Assembly (NCBI GenBank): GCA_041633555.1
Contig: JBFKFZ010000013.1
Coordinates: forward strand, 6,764-70,763
From: JAHEAO01 sp041633555
GTDB taxonomy: Bacteria; Pseudomonadota; Alphaproteobacteria; Rhodobacterales; Rhodobacteraceae
DNA length: 64,000 bases
Direction: 5' to 3'
The notes beneath the pieces are model-generated. The model did not search any database. It was given only the letters and a program-made list of their open reading frames with translations, and was not told the origin of the DNA. The translations under genes and the position numbers were made by a program. Of this stretch, positions 46,331 to 54,962 are shown piece after piece. Numbering within the stretch: position 1 is the first letter of the stretch; each line of letters begins with the position of its first letter.

Positions 46331-47254
46331 ATGCTGGACGGCATTCTCTGGTTCTTCAAGAACCTGGCACTGGCCATCACCAATCTGGGATATGCGGTCA
46401 CTCATCCGGGTCAGTGGCTGAACTGGGAGGACAAGGAAGCCCTTGTCAGGTTCATCTATTACGGTGGCTCGAAGGAATTTTTCTTCGTAATGCTGCTGCT
46501 GTTCCTTGCCCTGACCGTCGCGGGGATCGTCTGGCGCCCGGTGATGTGGGGCAGCGTGCGGTCTATCGAATGGTTCGGCAACACGATCGGGCGATTAACC
46601 GCATGGGCCGGTCTGATCATGGTCTTGCAGCAGGTTATCATCATCTTCCTGCAGCGGATCTTCCGGGTGTCGGAGATCTCGTTCGGCCCGTTCTCGCCTT
46701 TCGGCTATGAGTTCCTGGACAAATTCACGCTCATTTCCTACGACCTCAGCTGGTGGTCGGAGGAACTGAAGCTTTACAACGCCATGGTCGTCACGCTGGC
46801 CTGCGCCTACACCTTCATTCAGGGCGGCCATGTCCGGGTCGACCTGGTCTATTCCGGCGTCAGCTACGGCAAGAAGAAGCTGATCGACATGATCGGTTCG
46901 CTGGTGCTGATGATGCCGGCGCTGGTTTTGACCTGGCTCTACGCCTGGTACTTCCTCTGGCGACATCTGGTGACGCCCAAGGTTTCAGCGACGGACAAGC
47001 TCGACCTGATGCTGAAGAAGGCGACGATCCTGCGCTGGAACGTCGAGACCATCGGCTTCTCTCCGAACGGCTTTAACGGCTATTTCCTGTTCAAGATACT
47101 GCTTGTCGCCTTCGTGGCGATGATGCTTCTGCAAGCGGTCGGTTTCTTCTACCGGTCCTACCTTGAATATGTCGAAGGCCCCGAGTCAGAGGGCAAATAT
47201 CTCAACAAAGACACGCTTGGCGAGGGCGAAGAAGCCTTCGAAGGCACGCACTGA
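46331..47254 (+). CDS. TRAP transporter small membrane subunit (DctQ-like, enlarged)
   Basis: A 307-aa membrane protein; typical DctQ subunits are about 160-200 aa. The DctQ core is TAWAGLIMVLQQVIIIFLQRIFRVS through LACAYTFIQGGHVRVDLVYSGVSYGKKKLIDMIGSLVLMMPALVLTWLYAWYF. About 60 residues are added at the N-terminus and 80 at the C-terminus, including another helix (FLFKILLVAFVAMMLLQAV). Followed after 14 bp by the large subunit. Confidence 0.85.
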   Translation: MLDGILWFFKNLALAITNLGYAVTHPGQWLNWEDKEALVRFIYYGGSKEFFFVMLLLFLALTVAGIVWRPVMWGSVRSIEWFGNTIGRLTAWAGLIMVLQQVIIIFLQRIFRVSEISFGPFSPFGYEFLDKFTLISYDLSWWSEELKLYNAMVVTLACAYTFIQGGHVRVDLVYSGVSYGKKKLIDMIGSLVLMMPALVLTWLYAWYFLWRHLVTPKVSATDKLDLMLKKATILRWNVETIGFSPNGFNGYFLFKILLVAFVAMMLLQAVGFFYRSYLEYVEGPESEGKYLNKDTLGEGEEAFEGTH

Positions 47255-47268
47255 CAGGGGCGAATTGA

Positions 47269-49626
47269 ATGCTATTCGGACTAGACGGCGTCGAAGTCGG
47301 GCTGATCATCACGTTTCTCTGCCTCTTCGGGGGCATCATGTCGGGCTTTCCAGTGGCCTTTGCCATCGGTGGCGCCTCGGTCATCGCCTTCGGGATCATC
47401 GCGGCGCTCGACAGCGCAGGCATCCTGATTCACCGGACGGTGGACACCTCGAGCGGGGCCTACAACGCGCTGATCGGGTCCGGGGTAAATCCGCTCAATA
47501 TCTCACGATTCACCTTTCCCGACCTGCCATTGAAGGCCGAACCGCTATTCCCCGGCGGCTGGGAACTGGCGGTCGACCGCAACCTCTCCTTCATCGTGAA
47601 CCGGATGAACGAACGCGTGCTGGCGGGGCAGTCGATCGAAACGCTGCTGGCGGTTCTGATGTTCGTGCTGATGGGCATCACGCTGGAACGCTCGAAGATC
47701 GCTAATGACCTTCTGACGACGATGGCGCGGGTCTTCGGCCCGCTGCCCGGCGGTCTGGCGGTATCGGTTGTGATCGTCGGTGCCTTCCTTGCCGCCTCGA
47801 CCGGAATCGTCGGTGCCACGGTGGTGACGATGGGCCTTTTGTCGCTGCCCGCGATGTTGCGCAACAATTACTCGCCGGAACTGGCGACCGGGGTGATCGC
47901 GGCCTCGGGCACGCTCGGGCAAATCATCCCGCCCTCGATCGTGATCGTGCTGTTGGGCACACTGGCGGGCGATCTCTATTCCGCCGCGCAGGAGACCCGC
48001 GCGCAGGCGGCCGGTTGTTCCGACGCACTGACCTATCTTGGCGAGGCGGCGGTCCTGTCGGTCGGCACGCTCTTTCAGGCGGCTCTGCTTCCTGGCATCA
48101 TGCTGGCCGTACTCTACGGACTCTATGCTTTCGGCTACGCGATGTTCAATCCGTCCAAGGCGCCACCGGTCGCGACCGAAGGGCAGGTCAACAACTACAT
48201 CATTACGCGTCGCGACGGGTACCTGTGGTTCGTGATGGCCCCGCTCGGACTGATCACGGGCGCCGTGCTGTTCGGCATGATCGGGCTTGCAGGCAGCCAG
48301 TCGATGCAGGTCGACAGTTTCTCGGCGCGAAAGGATACGACAGGTTTGCGCACCAATGTTTCGGCCCAATGCCAGGAATCCATGATCGCCTATCACGGTC
48401 AGGAGAAGTGGGACGATTCCGTCAAGCTGCAGGAAGAACTGCAAGCCGCCGGTGGATTGCAGGAGAGCCACCGCCGCACCCCGGAAGAGCTGGAAGCCGC
48501 CCGGGCTGAGATGCTGGCCAATGCTGCCCCGATCGGCACGGGCGTTCTGACAATCGCGGTGCTGCTTGGCCTGATCCTGACGACGGCGGCAGGGGTCGCA
48601 CCGGGCGAGCGGAGCCGCGCGCTGCAGACCGGCGCACTGGGGCTGGGTATGATGCTTCTGGCCGATATCCTGCTCATTTCGCCGCTGACCTCGCCCGGCA
48701 CCACCGTATTGATCCTGGCGCTGCCTGCTCTGGTGGCGCTCTACGGCTGCTGGAAGGCGGCGGGGTTGCTGGCGCAGAACGACCTGATCCGGGTCGTCTT
48801 CCCGCCGCTGGTTCTGATCGTCGCGGTTCTGGGTTCGATCCTGGGTGGTATCACCAACCCGACACCGGCTGCCGCATTGGGGGCAGCGGGCGCACTGATG
48901 CTAGCCGCCTACCGCAAGCTGCATGATCAGGGCAAGTCGGGCAACGTGATCCTGATCTCGGCCTTCTCGGTGGTCGTCATGATCCTCGCGGGCATCAACT
49001 TCGATCTGAGGGTCAACATATCGGGCGTTGCGACCGAGCAATGGGTCGCATTCATCGTGGCGCAACTGGCCTACAGCATCGCGGTGATTGGTCTGCTCTA
49101 TGCCTGCTGGGTGCTGCTCCGGTTGCATGTCCTGACCCCGGTCGTGCGTGAAACCACCAAGGTCACTTCGATGGTCTTCGCGATCCTGATCGGCTCGCAG
49201 CTGCTGAACCTCGTGGTGATCTCGTTTGGCGGCGAGCACTATATCCAGACCTTTCTACGCTCGTTCGAGAACGAGTTCACGGTCTTCCTGATCGTCATGG
49301 TGGTGCTCTTCATCCTCGGTTTCGTGATGGACTTCCTCGAGATCATCTACATCGTCGTCCCGATCGTGGGGCCGGTGATCTATGGCGGCACCATGGACCC
49401 AAGCTGGGTGACGATCATGATCACGGTGAACCTGCAGACCAGCTTCCTGACGCCGCCCTTCGGCTTTGCGCTCTTCTACCTTCGCGGCGTGGCCCCGGAC
49501 AGCGTGACCACCGGACATATCTATCGCGGGATCATTCCGTTCGTCGGCATACAGATGGCGGCACTGGGGCTTCTGTGGATGTTCCCCTGGGTCGTGACGA
49601 TCGTGCCGGCGCTCATCGGAAACTGA
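47269..49626 (+). CDS. TRAP transporter large membrane subunit (DctM-like, with large central insert)
   Basis: A 785-aa permease; ordinary DctM is about 430 aa. Core motifs: FLCLFGGIMSGFPVAFAIGG, SLPAMLRNNYSPELATGVIAASGTLGQIIPPSIV, and the C-terminal FVMDFLEIIYIVVPIVGPVIYGG and MITVNLQTSFLTPPFGFALFYLRGVAP. Between about residues 265 and 660 is extra material: a soluble segment (SFSARKDTTGLRTNVSAQCQ, EELQAAGGLQESHRRTPEEL) and several more helices. Confidence 0.87.
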   Translation: MLFGLDGVEVGLIITFLCLFGGIMSGFPVAFAIGGASVIAFGIIAALDSAGILIHRTVDTSSGAYNALIGSGVNPLNISRFTFPDLPLKAEPLFPGGWELAVDRNLSFIVNRMNERVLAGQSIETLLAVLMFVLMGITLERSKIANDLLTTMARVFGPLPGGLAVSVVIVGAFLAASTGIVGATVVTMGLLSLPAMLRNNYSPELATGVIAASGTLGQIIPPSIVIVLLGTLAGDLYSAAQETRAQAAGCSDALTYLGEAAVLSVGTLFQAALLPGIMLAVLYGLYAFGYAMFNPSKAPPVATEGQVNNYIITRRDGYLWFVMAPLGLITGAVLFGMIGLAGSQSMQVDSFSARKDTTGLRTNVSAQCQESMIAYHGQEKWDDSVKLQEELQAAGGLQESHRRTPEELEAARAEMLANAAPIGTGVLTIAVLLGLILTTAAGVAPGERSRALQTGALGLGMMLLADILLISPLTSPGTTVLILALPALVALYGCWKAAGLLAQNDLIRVVFPPLVLIVAVLGSILGGITNPTPAAALGAAGALMLAAYRKLHDQGKSGNVILISAFSVVVMILAGINFDLRVNISGVATEQWVAFIVAQLAYSIAVIGLLYACWVLLRLHVLTPVVRETTKVTSMVFAILIGSQLLNLVVISFGGEHYIQTFLRSFENEFTVFLIVMVVLFILGFVMDFLEIIYIVVPIVGPVIYGGTMDPSWVTIMITVNLQTSFLTPPFGFALFYLRGVAPDSVTTGHIYRGIIPFVGIQMAALGLLWMFPWVVTIVPALIGN

Positions 49627-49668
49627 GCTTGTTGAAATGAGGGACTGCCTGACGGCAGGCTCAAGACA

Positions 49669-50139
49669 TCAGGATCGGGCACGCCGCGGGCGTGCCCGAT
49701 CCGGTTTGTCGTGCTGCGCAACAAATGAAGGTTCCGGAACAGGCGGAGGGTCTTGGCGCTGTTCGAGCAGGTCCCACTTGTTGCCAAACGGGTCCTGCCA
49801 GACCGCGACCTTGCCATAGGGTTCCGAGCGCGGCGATTCGAGGAAGGTCGCGCTAGCCTCAAGCATCCGCTTATGATCGGCGTCGAAGTCACCTGTCATC
49901 AGGAAGAAGCCGACGCGGCCGCCGGTCTGGTTGCCGACTGCCGCAGCTTGCGCCGGTCCGTCTGCACGGGCGAGCAACAGTCTAGCCTCCTGGGCGCCCC
50001 TGGGTGCGATCAGAACCCAGCGCTTGCCCGGTGCCAGTTCCGTGTCCTCGATTAGTTCGAAGCCGGCCGCGCAGACATAGAAATTGAGCGCCACATCATA
50101 GTCAGGGACGACGAGCGTGACGGCCGAAAGGTGCGGCAC
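49669..50139 (-). CDS. VOC (glyoxalase/bleomycin resistance fold) protein
   Basis: A 156-aa protein with paired beta-alpha-beta-beta-beta modules: LSAVTLVVPDYDVALNFYVCAAGFELIEDTEL at the N-terminus and a second module ending VAVWQDPFGNKWDLLEQRQ, the DPxGN metal-site text of the superfamily. The start is taken as GTG 50139, 4 bp after the ate stop; sequence upstream of it belongs to ate. Its tail (DRARPRRARS) is encoded by a hairpin. Ligand unknown. Confidence 0.75.
   Translation of the reverse strand: MPHLSAVTLVVPDYDVALNFYVCAAGFELIEDTELAPGKRWVLIAPRGAQEARLLLARADGPAQAAAVGNQTGGRVGFFLMTGDFDADHKRMLEASATFLESPRSEPYGKVAVWQDPFGNKWDLLEQRQDPPPVPEPSFVAQHDKPDRARPRRARS
49672..49702 (+). terminator. 14-bp hairpin at the end of the TRAP operon
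   Basis: A perfect 14-bp stem GGATCGGGCACGCC/GGCGTGCCCGATCC with a 3-nt loop, starting 45 bp after the large-subunit stop. A T-rich tail is weak (GGTTTG). On the minus strand it overlaps the last codons of the VOC gene. Confidence 0.6.
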
Positions 50140-50143
50140 TACT

Positions 50144-50980
50144 TCAGGAGCCGGTGGCCGGTCGGCTGTCGGGCAGGCTGATCCGGGCAACCTGTTCGGC
50201 GATCGGATCGGTCGAAAGCGGATGGGTTGCGCCGGAATGCGACTCGGGATCGCCGAGGTCTTGCCAGACACCTTCACGGTAGATCTCGACCGAAGAGAAG
50301 CGCGCTTTGTAGCTCATCTTCGGGCTGCCGGGGACCCAGTAGCCGAGGTAGACGTAAGGCAGGCCTGCCTCTTTCGCGATGCGGATATGATCGAGAATCG
50401 CGTAAGTGCCTAGGCTGTTCTTCTCATAGGCGGGATCGTAGAAGGAGTAGACCATCGACAACCCGTCATCGAGAACGTCCGTCAGGCAGACGGCGGCCAA
50501 TTCGCCATTGTGGCGGCCCTGGCCCGGCATCGCATATTCGACGACGCGGCTGCGAATCGGGGTTTCCTCGACCATCGCGGCGAACTCGAAGATATCCATG
50601 TCGGCCATGCCGCCGTCGGCGTGCCGGCTGTCGAGATACTTGCGGAACAGCTCGTACTGATCCTCAGAGGCCCAAGGCGATGTGGATTCGCGCACCAGGT
50701 GCTGATTGCGGCGCATCGTGCGCCGCTGGCTTCTGGTCGGGGTGAAATCGGCGACCCGGATCCGGGCGGAAAGGCAGGCCGAGCATTCGGCGCAACTCGG
50801 CCGGTAAAGCACGTTCTGCGAGCGGCGGAAGCCCTGTTTGGAGAGCGCGTCATTCAGCTTCGAGGCATATTCGCCCTGCAGCGCCGTGAACAACTTCCTT
50901 TCCATCCGGCCCTTGAGATATGGGCAGGGTTGCGGAGCCGTCACATAGAATTGCGGCGCTATCGGAAGGGTGTGGCGCAT
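50144..50980 (-). CDS. Aminoacyl-tRNA--protein transferase (Ate/Bpt family)
   Basis: A 278-aa enzyme adding an amino acid (leucine in the Bpt group, arginine in Ate) to N-terminal Asp/Glu, marking proteins for ClpAP. The N-terminal Cys cluster is CPYL with CAECSAC. Further texts are RRTMRRNQHL, YYLSVYSFYDP-like MVYSFYDPAYEKNSLGTYAILDHIRIAKE and LGYWVPGSPKMSYKARFSS. The start is MRHTLPIAP (50980) behind GAAGGACG. Confidence 0.9.
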   Translation of the reverse strand: MRHTLPIAPQFYVTAPQPCPYLKGRMERKLFTALQGEYASKLNDALSKQGFRRSQNVLYRPSCAECSACLSARIRVADFTPTRSQRRTMRRNQHLVRESTSPWASEDQYELFRKYLDSRHADGGMADMDIFEFAAMVEETPIRSRVVEYAMPGQGRHNGELAAVCLTDVLDDGLSMVYSFYDPAYEKNSLGTYAILDHIRIAKEAGLPYVYLGYWVPGSPKMSYKARFSSVEIYREGVWQDLGDPESHSGATHPLSTDPIAEQVARISLPDSRPATGS

Positions 50981-51118
50981 TCGTCCTTCGGATCCTTCAG
51001 TGCATTTGAGGTTATCAACAGCCTGCCGATCCGCCAAGCCCCCGAATGGGGGGAGGGTAAACGCAGTTGCGGTTTCCTTGAGAGGGTGCAGTTGGGACGG
51101 TCAGCGGGGCTCTTCCTG

Positions 51119-51146
51119 AGACGACCATAAGGAAAGTCGTCTTTTT
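51119..51146 (+). terminator. Plus-strand Rho-independent terminator without a plus-strand gene
   Basis: AGACGAC (51119-51125), a 10-nt loop, GTCGTCT (51136-51142) and then TTTT. The T run is on the plus strand, yet both flanking genes (ate and the amidohydrolase) are on the minus strand. It could end an unannotated small RNA within 50981-51146. Confidence 0.5.
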
Positions 51147-51152
51147 GGGGTG

Positions 51153-52181
51153 TCAGGCCGCGCCACCCGCGAAGACGCTGAGTATGCTGGCCAGATTGTC
51201 GCCGAGTTCGTCGCAGAGATAGCCGCCCTCCTGAACCAGAAGGCAGGGCAGGCCGAGACCGGCGATGGCGTTGCCGATCCGCCCGAATCCTTCGGTCGTG
51301 ACGGCAAATCCCTTGAAGGGATCGCCGACAAAGGCGTCAAGGCCGAGTGCCACGACAACGACATCCGCACCGAAGCTTGCAATTCGGTTCAGCGCAATGT
51401 CCAGCGCGGCGATATATGCGTCGTCAGCCGTGCCCCTCGGCAGCGGCAGGTTGAGGTTGTAGCCCCGTCCTGCGCCGGTCCCGCGCTCATGCGCCTGCCC
51501 CCAGAAGAACGGATAGAACCGTTCGGGGTCGGCATGGATCGAAACGGTCAGAACGTCCCAGCGATGATAGAAGATGCCCTGGGTACCATTGCCGTGATGC
51601 ACATCGATATCGAGGATCGCTGGACGCAGCCCGCCTGCCAGCAGCCGTTCGGCGGCTATGCCGGAATTGTTCAGAAAGCAGAAGCCCCCGGCCAGATCGC
51701 CGAAAGCGTGATGCCCCGGCGGACGCGACAGCGCATAGGCCGAGCGCGCTCCCTTCAGCAGCATATCAGCCCCGGTGATCGCCGACTGCGCTGACCAGTA
51801 GGCGGCCTCCCACGTGCCGGCGGCGATCGGGCAGGCGGTGTCGGCCTGATGGTAGCCGGCCTGTCCGATCGCGGATTTGGGATAGCTGTCAGAGCGGTCG
51901 GCGGGGTGGATATTGGGAATGACTTCCTCGCCCGCGCCCTCGATTCGCTGCCAGCGGGGGTAGATGTTTTGCAGGAACGCGAGGTATTCTGGCGAGTGCA
52001 GCGCTGCGATCGGGCCAGGGCCGGCATCGTCGGGGGCATGAACGGAACAACCCGCCACTGTCGCCCCGGCAAGCAATCGGTCGATCCGCTCGACCTGTTC
52101 CGGGTTGCGCAGGATCGTCCCGTTCGCCATGAAATGCCGCGGCTGGTGCTTCCGCTGGCGGTCGTCGAATATCGCTTTCAT
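51153..52181 (-). CDS. Histone-deacetylase-family amidohydrolase, acetylpolyamine type
   Basis: A 342-aa zinc amidohydrolase. Active-site features: tandem His in RPPGHHAFGD, the Asp/His zinc ligands in AILDIDVHHGNGTQGIFY, and the second Asp ligand in ALGLDAFVGDP. This placement and the short length match acetylpolyamine amidohydrolases rather than AcuC. It overlaps the upstream GNAT gene by 4 bp and is the last gene of an aminotransferase-BKACE-GNAT-amidohydrolase operon. Confidence 0.9.
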   Translation of the reverse strand: MKAIFDDRQRKHQPRHFMANGTILRNPEQVERIDRLLAGATVAGCSVHAPDDAGPGPIAALHSPEYLAFLQNIYPRWQRIEGAGEEVIPNIHPADRSDSYPKSAIGQAGYHQADTACPIAAGTWEAAYWSAQSAITGADMLLKGARSAYALSRPPGHHAFGDLAGGFCFLNNSGIAAERLLAGGLRPAILDIDVHHGNGTQGIFYHRWDVLTVSIHADPERFYPFFWGQAHERGTGAGRGYNLNLPLPRGTADDAYIAALDIALNRIASFGADVVVVALGLDAFVGDPFKGFAVTTEGFGRIGNAIAGLGLPCLLVQEGGYLCDELGDNLASILSVFAGGAA

Positions 52182-52663
52182 GATGCCTCTTCCGAATTTG
52201 CCAGAACATCTGCGTCGATGAACATGTTCGTTTCGTTAAGGGCCGGCCGAAACCCCATCCGATCATAGACCGCGCGGGTGCGGCTGTTACTCTGTCCGAC
52301 GGTCAGCTTGAGAAAGGTCGCCCTCCACCGCACGCTGCCATCCCGCATCGCCGCGCTCAGAAGCCGCCGCGCAAGGCCTTTCCCGCGCAAGCTCCGCGCG
52401 ACCCACAGGTCAGAGACATACATGCCGGGACTGCGCCCCACGATGGAGAAAACCGAAGAGTAGAGTGCGACGCCGCAGGTTTGCCCGGCCTCTTTGGCGA
52501 GTTGCGCGCGAAAGACGGGGGACGCCCCCCAACCGGCAGCCAGAAGGTCCGCCGTCGTGGCGCGATGGGTATCACGAAGATCCGGCGACAGGGCAGAAAG
52601 CGCGAGATGCAGCGCCTCCGCGTCGTCGCGCTGCAAAGGACTGATCGTGATCGGTAGGGTCAT
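52178..52663 (-). CDS. GNAT-family N-acetyltransferase
   Basis: A 161-aa acetyltransferase. The acetyl-CoA-binding motif is SLRGKGLARRLLSAAM (Q/R-x-x-G-x-G/A form) preceded by MYVSDLWVARS, with TVGQSNSRTRAVYDRMGF near the end. It overlaps both neighbours by 4 bp. Being beside a deacylase of the acetylpolyamine type, it probably acts on the same amine-containing metabolite, but no substrate can be read from sequence. Confidence 0.85.
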   Translation of the reverse strand: MTLPITISPLQRDDAEALHLALSALSPDLRDTHRATTADLLAAGWGASPVFRAQLAKEAGQTCGVALYSSVFSIVGRSPGMYVSDLWVARSLRGKGLARRLLSAAMRDGSVRWRATFLKLTVGQSNSRTRAVYDRMGFRPALNETNMFIDADVLANSEEAS

Positions 52664-53586
52664 ATCGCAGTCCGGTCGCCGCCCTTGAGGTGCAGCATTT
52701 CTCGTGCTTCGAGCGGTGTCGCAACGCTGCGGCCCAGTTCCTCGACGATCCGGCGGATCTTGGCGACCTGCTCGGCATTGGTGCGCGCCAGCGTTCCGCG
52801 CGAAATCATCAGGCTATCCTCCAACCCGACGCGGACATGGCCGCCAAGGATCGCTGACATCGTGACCAGCGGTATTTGGTGGCGGCCCGCCGCGAGCACC
52901 GAGAATCTGTAATCCTCGCCGAAGAGCTTGTCGGCGATAAGCTTCATGTGGGTCAGATTTTCCGGGTCCGGCCCAATGCCGCCCAGAATGCCGAACACGA
53001 ACTGGATGAAAAGGGGCGCCTTGACCAACCCGCGATTCATGAAGTGACGCAGCATGTAAAGGTGGCTGACATCGTAGCATTCGAACTCGAACCGGGCGCC
53101 GCGCTTGTCACCCATTTCCGTCAGCACATGTGCCATGTCCCGGGGCGTGTTCTTGAAAACCAGATCGTCCGAGTTCTCAAGGAACGGTTTCTCCCAGTCG
53201 AATTTCCAATCAGTAATGCGCTCGGCTGCGGGATAGAGCGCGAAATTCATCGTCCCCATGTTCAGCGAACACATTTCGGGTTCCGCGCGGATCGGGGCGG
53301 CGAGGCGCTGCTCGAGCGTCATGATGGCGCTGCCGCCGGTGGTGATGTTCAGGACCGCATCGCTGCTTTGCTTGATGCGCGGCAGAAACGCCATGAAGTG
53401 CCGCGTCTCGGCAGAGGGATGGCCGGTGTCAGGATCGCGGGCATGCAGGTGCAGGATGGCGGCCCCGGCCTCGGCCGCGCCGATGGATTGCTCGGTAATC
53501 TCGTCCGCCGTGATTGGCAAATGCGGCGACATCGATGGCGTGTGGACAGAGCCGGTGATTGCGCAAGTGATGATGATTTTGGACAG
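52660..53586 (-). CDS. 3-keto-5-aminohexanoate cleavage (BKACE, DUF849) family enzyme
   Basis: About 308 aa. BKACE enzymes cleave a beta-keto acid with acetyl-CoA to give acetoacetate and a new acyl-CoA. Zinc ligands lie in ILHLHARDPDTGHPS; other texts are SLNMGTMNFALYP and QFVFGILGGIGPDPENLTHM. The conserved N-terminus (SKIIITCAITGSVHTPSMSP) is encoded upstream of the first ATG (53532) and has no ATG. CTG 53586, 5 nt after AAAGGGGG, is the likely start. The second half of the operon follows with a 4-bp overlap. Confidence 0.85.
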   Translation of the reverse strand: MSKIIITCAITGSVHTPSMSPHLPITADEITEQSIGAAEAGAAILHLHARDPDTGHPSAETRHFMAFLPRIKQSSDAVLNITTGGSAIMTLEQRLAAPIRAEPEMCSLNMGTMNFALYPAAERITDWKFDWEKPFLENSDDLVFKNTPRDMAHVLTEMGDKRGARFEFECYDVSHLYMLRHFMNRGLVKAPLFIQFVFGILGGIGPDPENLTHMKLIADKLFGEDYRFSVLAAGRHQIPLVTMSAILGGHVRVGLEDSLMISRGTLARTNAEQVAKIRRIVEELGRSVATPLEAREMLHLKGGDRTAI

Positions 53587-53599
53587 GATGGCCCCCTTT

Positions 53600-54937
53600 C
53601 TAGACTTGACCGCTGAGTTCGGGGATCTCGGCCATGTATTGCGCCAGGCTGCGGTCGAGCATCTCGGTCAGTTCGTCAAGCTGGCTTTCCTCGACGATCA
53701 TCGGCGGGCAGACCATGAAATGATCCCCCGAAATGCCGCCCCTCGTGCGGCGGGAATAGATGATCAATCCGTTCTCAAAGGCGATGTCCACCAGACGGCT
53801 ATGGGCGTTGAGTTCTTTCGGCAGAGGGGCGTTGCTTGCCCGGTCGGCCATGAGTTCGAACGCCATCAAGAGACCCTTTCCTCGCACGTCTCCGATCAGT
53901 GAATAGCGCTGCATGAGACCCAAAAGGCGTTCGTTCAAAGCCGCCCCCATGCGGGTGGAGTTGCCCACAAGGTCGTGCTTTTCGATCTGGTCGAGAACGG
54001 CGGATCCGGCGGCGCACGCCAGCGGGTTGCCTGCATAGGTGAAACCATGGATGAAGCCGCCGGCCGACATCACTGCCTCGACGATATCATCGCGGGCGAC
54101 CATCGCACCAAGCGGGGCATAGCCGCCGCCAAATCCCTTGGACAGGGCGATCAGATCCGGCGTGACGCCCCAGTGATCCGCACCGAGAAAGCGGCCGGTG
54201 CGCCCGCCGCCGGTCATCACTTCGTCGTGGATCAGCAGGATATCGTACTCGGTGCAGATCTCGCGAATCCGCGCAAGATAGCCGGCCGGAGGGACCAGCG
54301 CGCCGGTCGAAGCCCCGCCAATCGGTTCAACGATGAAGGCAAGCACCGTTTTGGGACCTTCCTCGAGTATCTTCGTCTCCAGCATGTTGGCATAATGCAG
54401 CCCCGTCGCCGGATCCTGGGGGTCGAGGCCGTCGAGATAGGCGCGGGGAGCCGGGATCTTCGGCATCGGGCGCATCATCGGATCGAACGGCGCTGACATC
54501 GGTGCGTAACCGGTGATCGCCAGCGCCCCCAGCGTACAGCCATGATAGCTCGGGTAGCGCGAGACCACCTTGTAGCGTTGCGGCTGGCCCTGGGTCAGCA
54601 CGTACTGGCGCGCCAATTTCAACGTGCTTTCCACGGCTTCCGAGCCGCCCGAGACGAAAAACACCTTGTTCAGCCCTTCGGGCGCCAGCGCGGCGGTCTT
54701 GCGCGCCAGTTCCTCAGAACTGTCGGTCTGGAATTGTAGGCGATAACCAAAGGTCGACTTTTCCATCTGAGCCCGCATTGCGGTCAGAACCTCCGGGTTT
54801 GAGTGGCCGATATTGCTGACCATCGCGCCCGAAGAGCCATCAAGGTAGCGTTTGCCCGACATATCCCACATGTAGATGCCTTCGGCCCGGTCCAGCATGG
54901 GACGGGCGGATCTGGATTGGTAGAACAGGTTTGACAT
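53600..54937 (-). CDS. Class III PLP-dependent aminotransferase
   Basis: A 445-aa omega-type aminotransferase. PLP lysine in PDLIALSKGFGGGYAPLGA; the Asp of the cofactor in ILLIHDEVMTGGGRTG; SGGSEAVESTLKLARQY and SYHGCTLGALAITGY near the N-terminal side. The start is MSNLFYQSRSARP (54937) after GAGG. It is the first gene of the catabolic operon and lies 26 bp after the wrecked ABC ATPase. It could create the beta-keto acid used by the BKACE enzyme. Confidence 0.92.
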   Translation of the reverse strand: MSNLFYQSRSARPMLDRAEGIYMWDMSGKRYLDGSSGAMVSNIGHSNPEVLTAMRAQMEKSTFGYRLQFQTDSSEELARKTAALAPEGLNKVFFVSGGSEAVESTLKLARQYVLTQGQPQRYKVVSRYPSYHGCTLGALAITGYAPMSAPFDPMMRPMPKIPAPRAYLDGLDPQDPATGLHYANMLETKILEEGPKTVLAFIVEPIGGASTGALVPPAGYLARIREICTEYDILLIHDEVMTGGGRTGRFLGADHWGVTPDLIALSKGFGGGYAPLGAMVARDDIVEAVMSAGGFIHGFTYAGNPLACAAGSAVLDQIEKHDLVGNSTRMGAALNERLLGLMQRYSLIGDVRGKGLLMAFELMADRASNAPLPKELNAHSRLVDIAFENGLIIYSRRTRGGISGDHFMVCPPMIVEESQLDELTEMLDRSLAQYMAEIPELSGQV

Positions 54938-54962
54938 TGGGGCCTCGATTGCTGCCAGGGGA

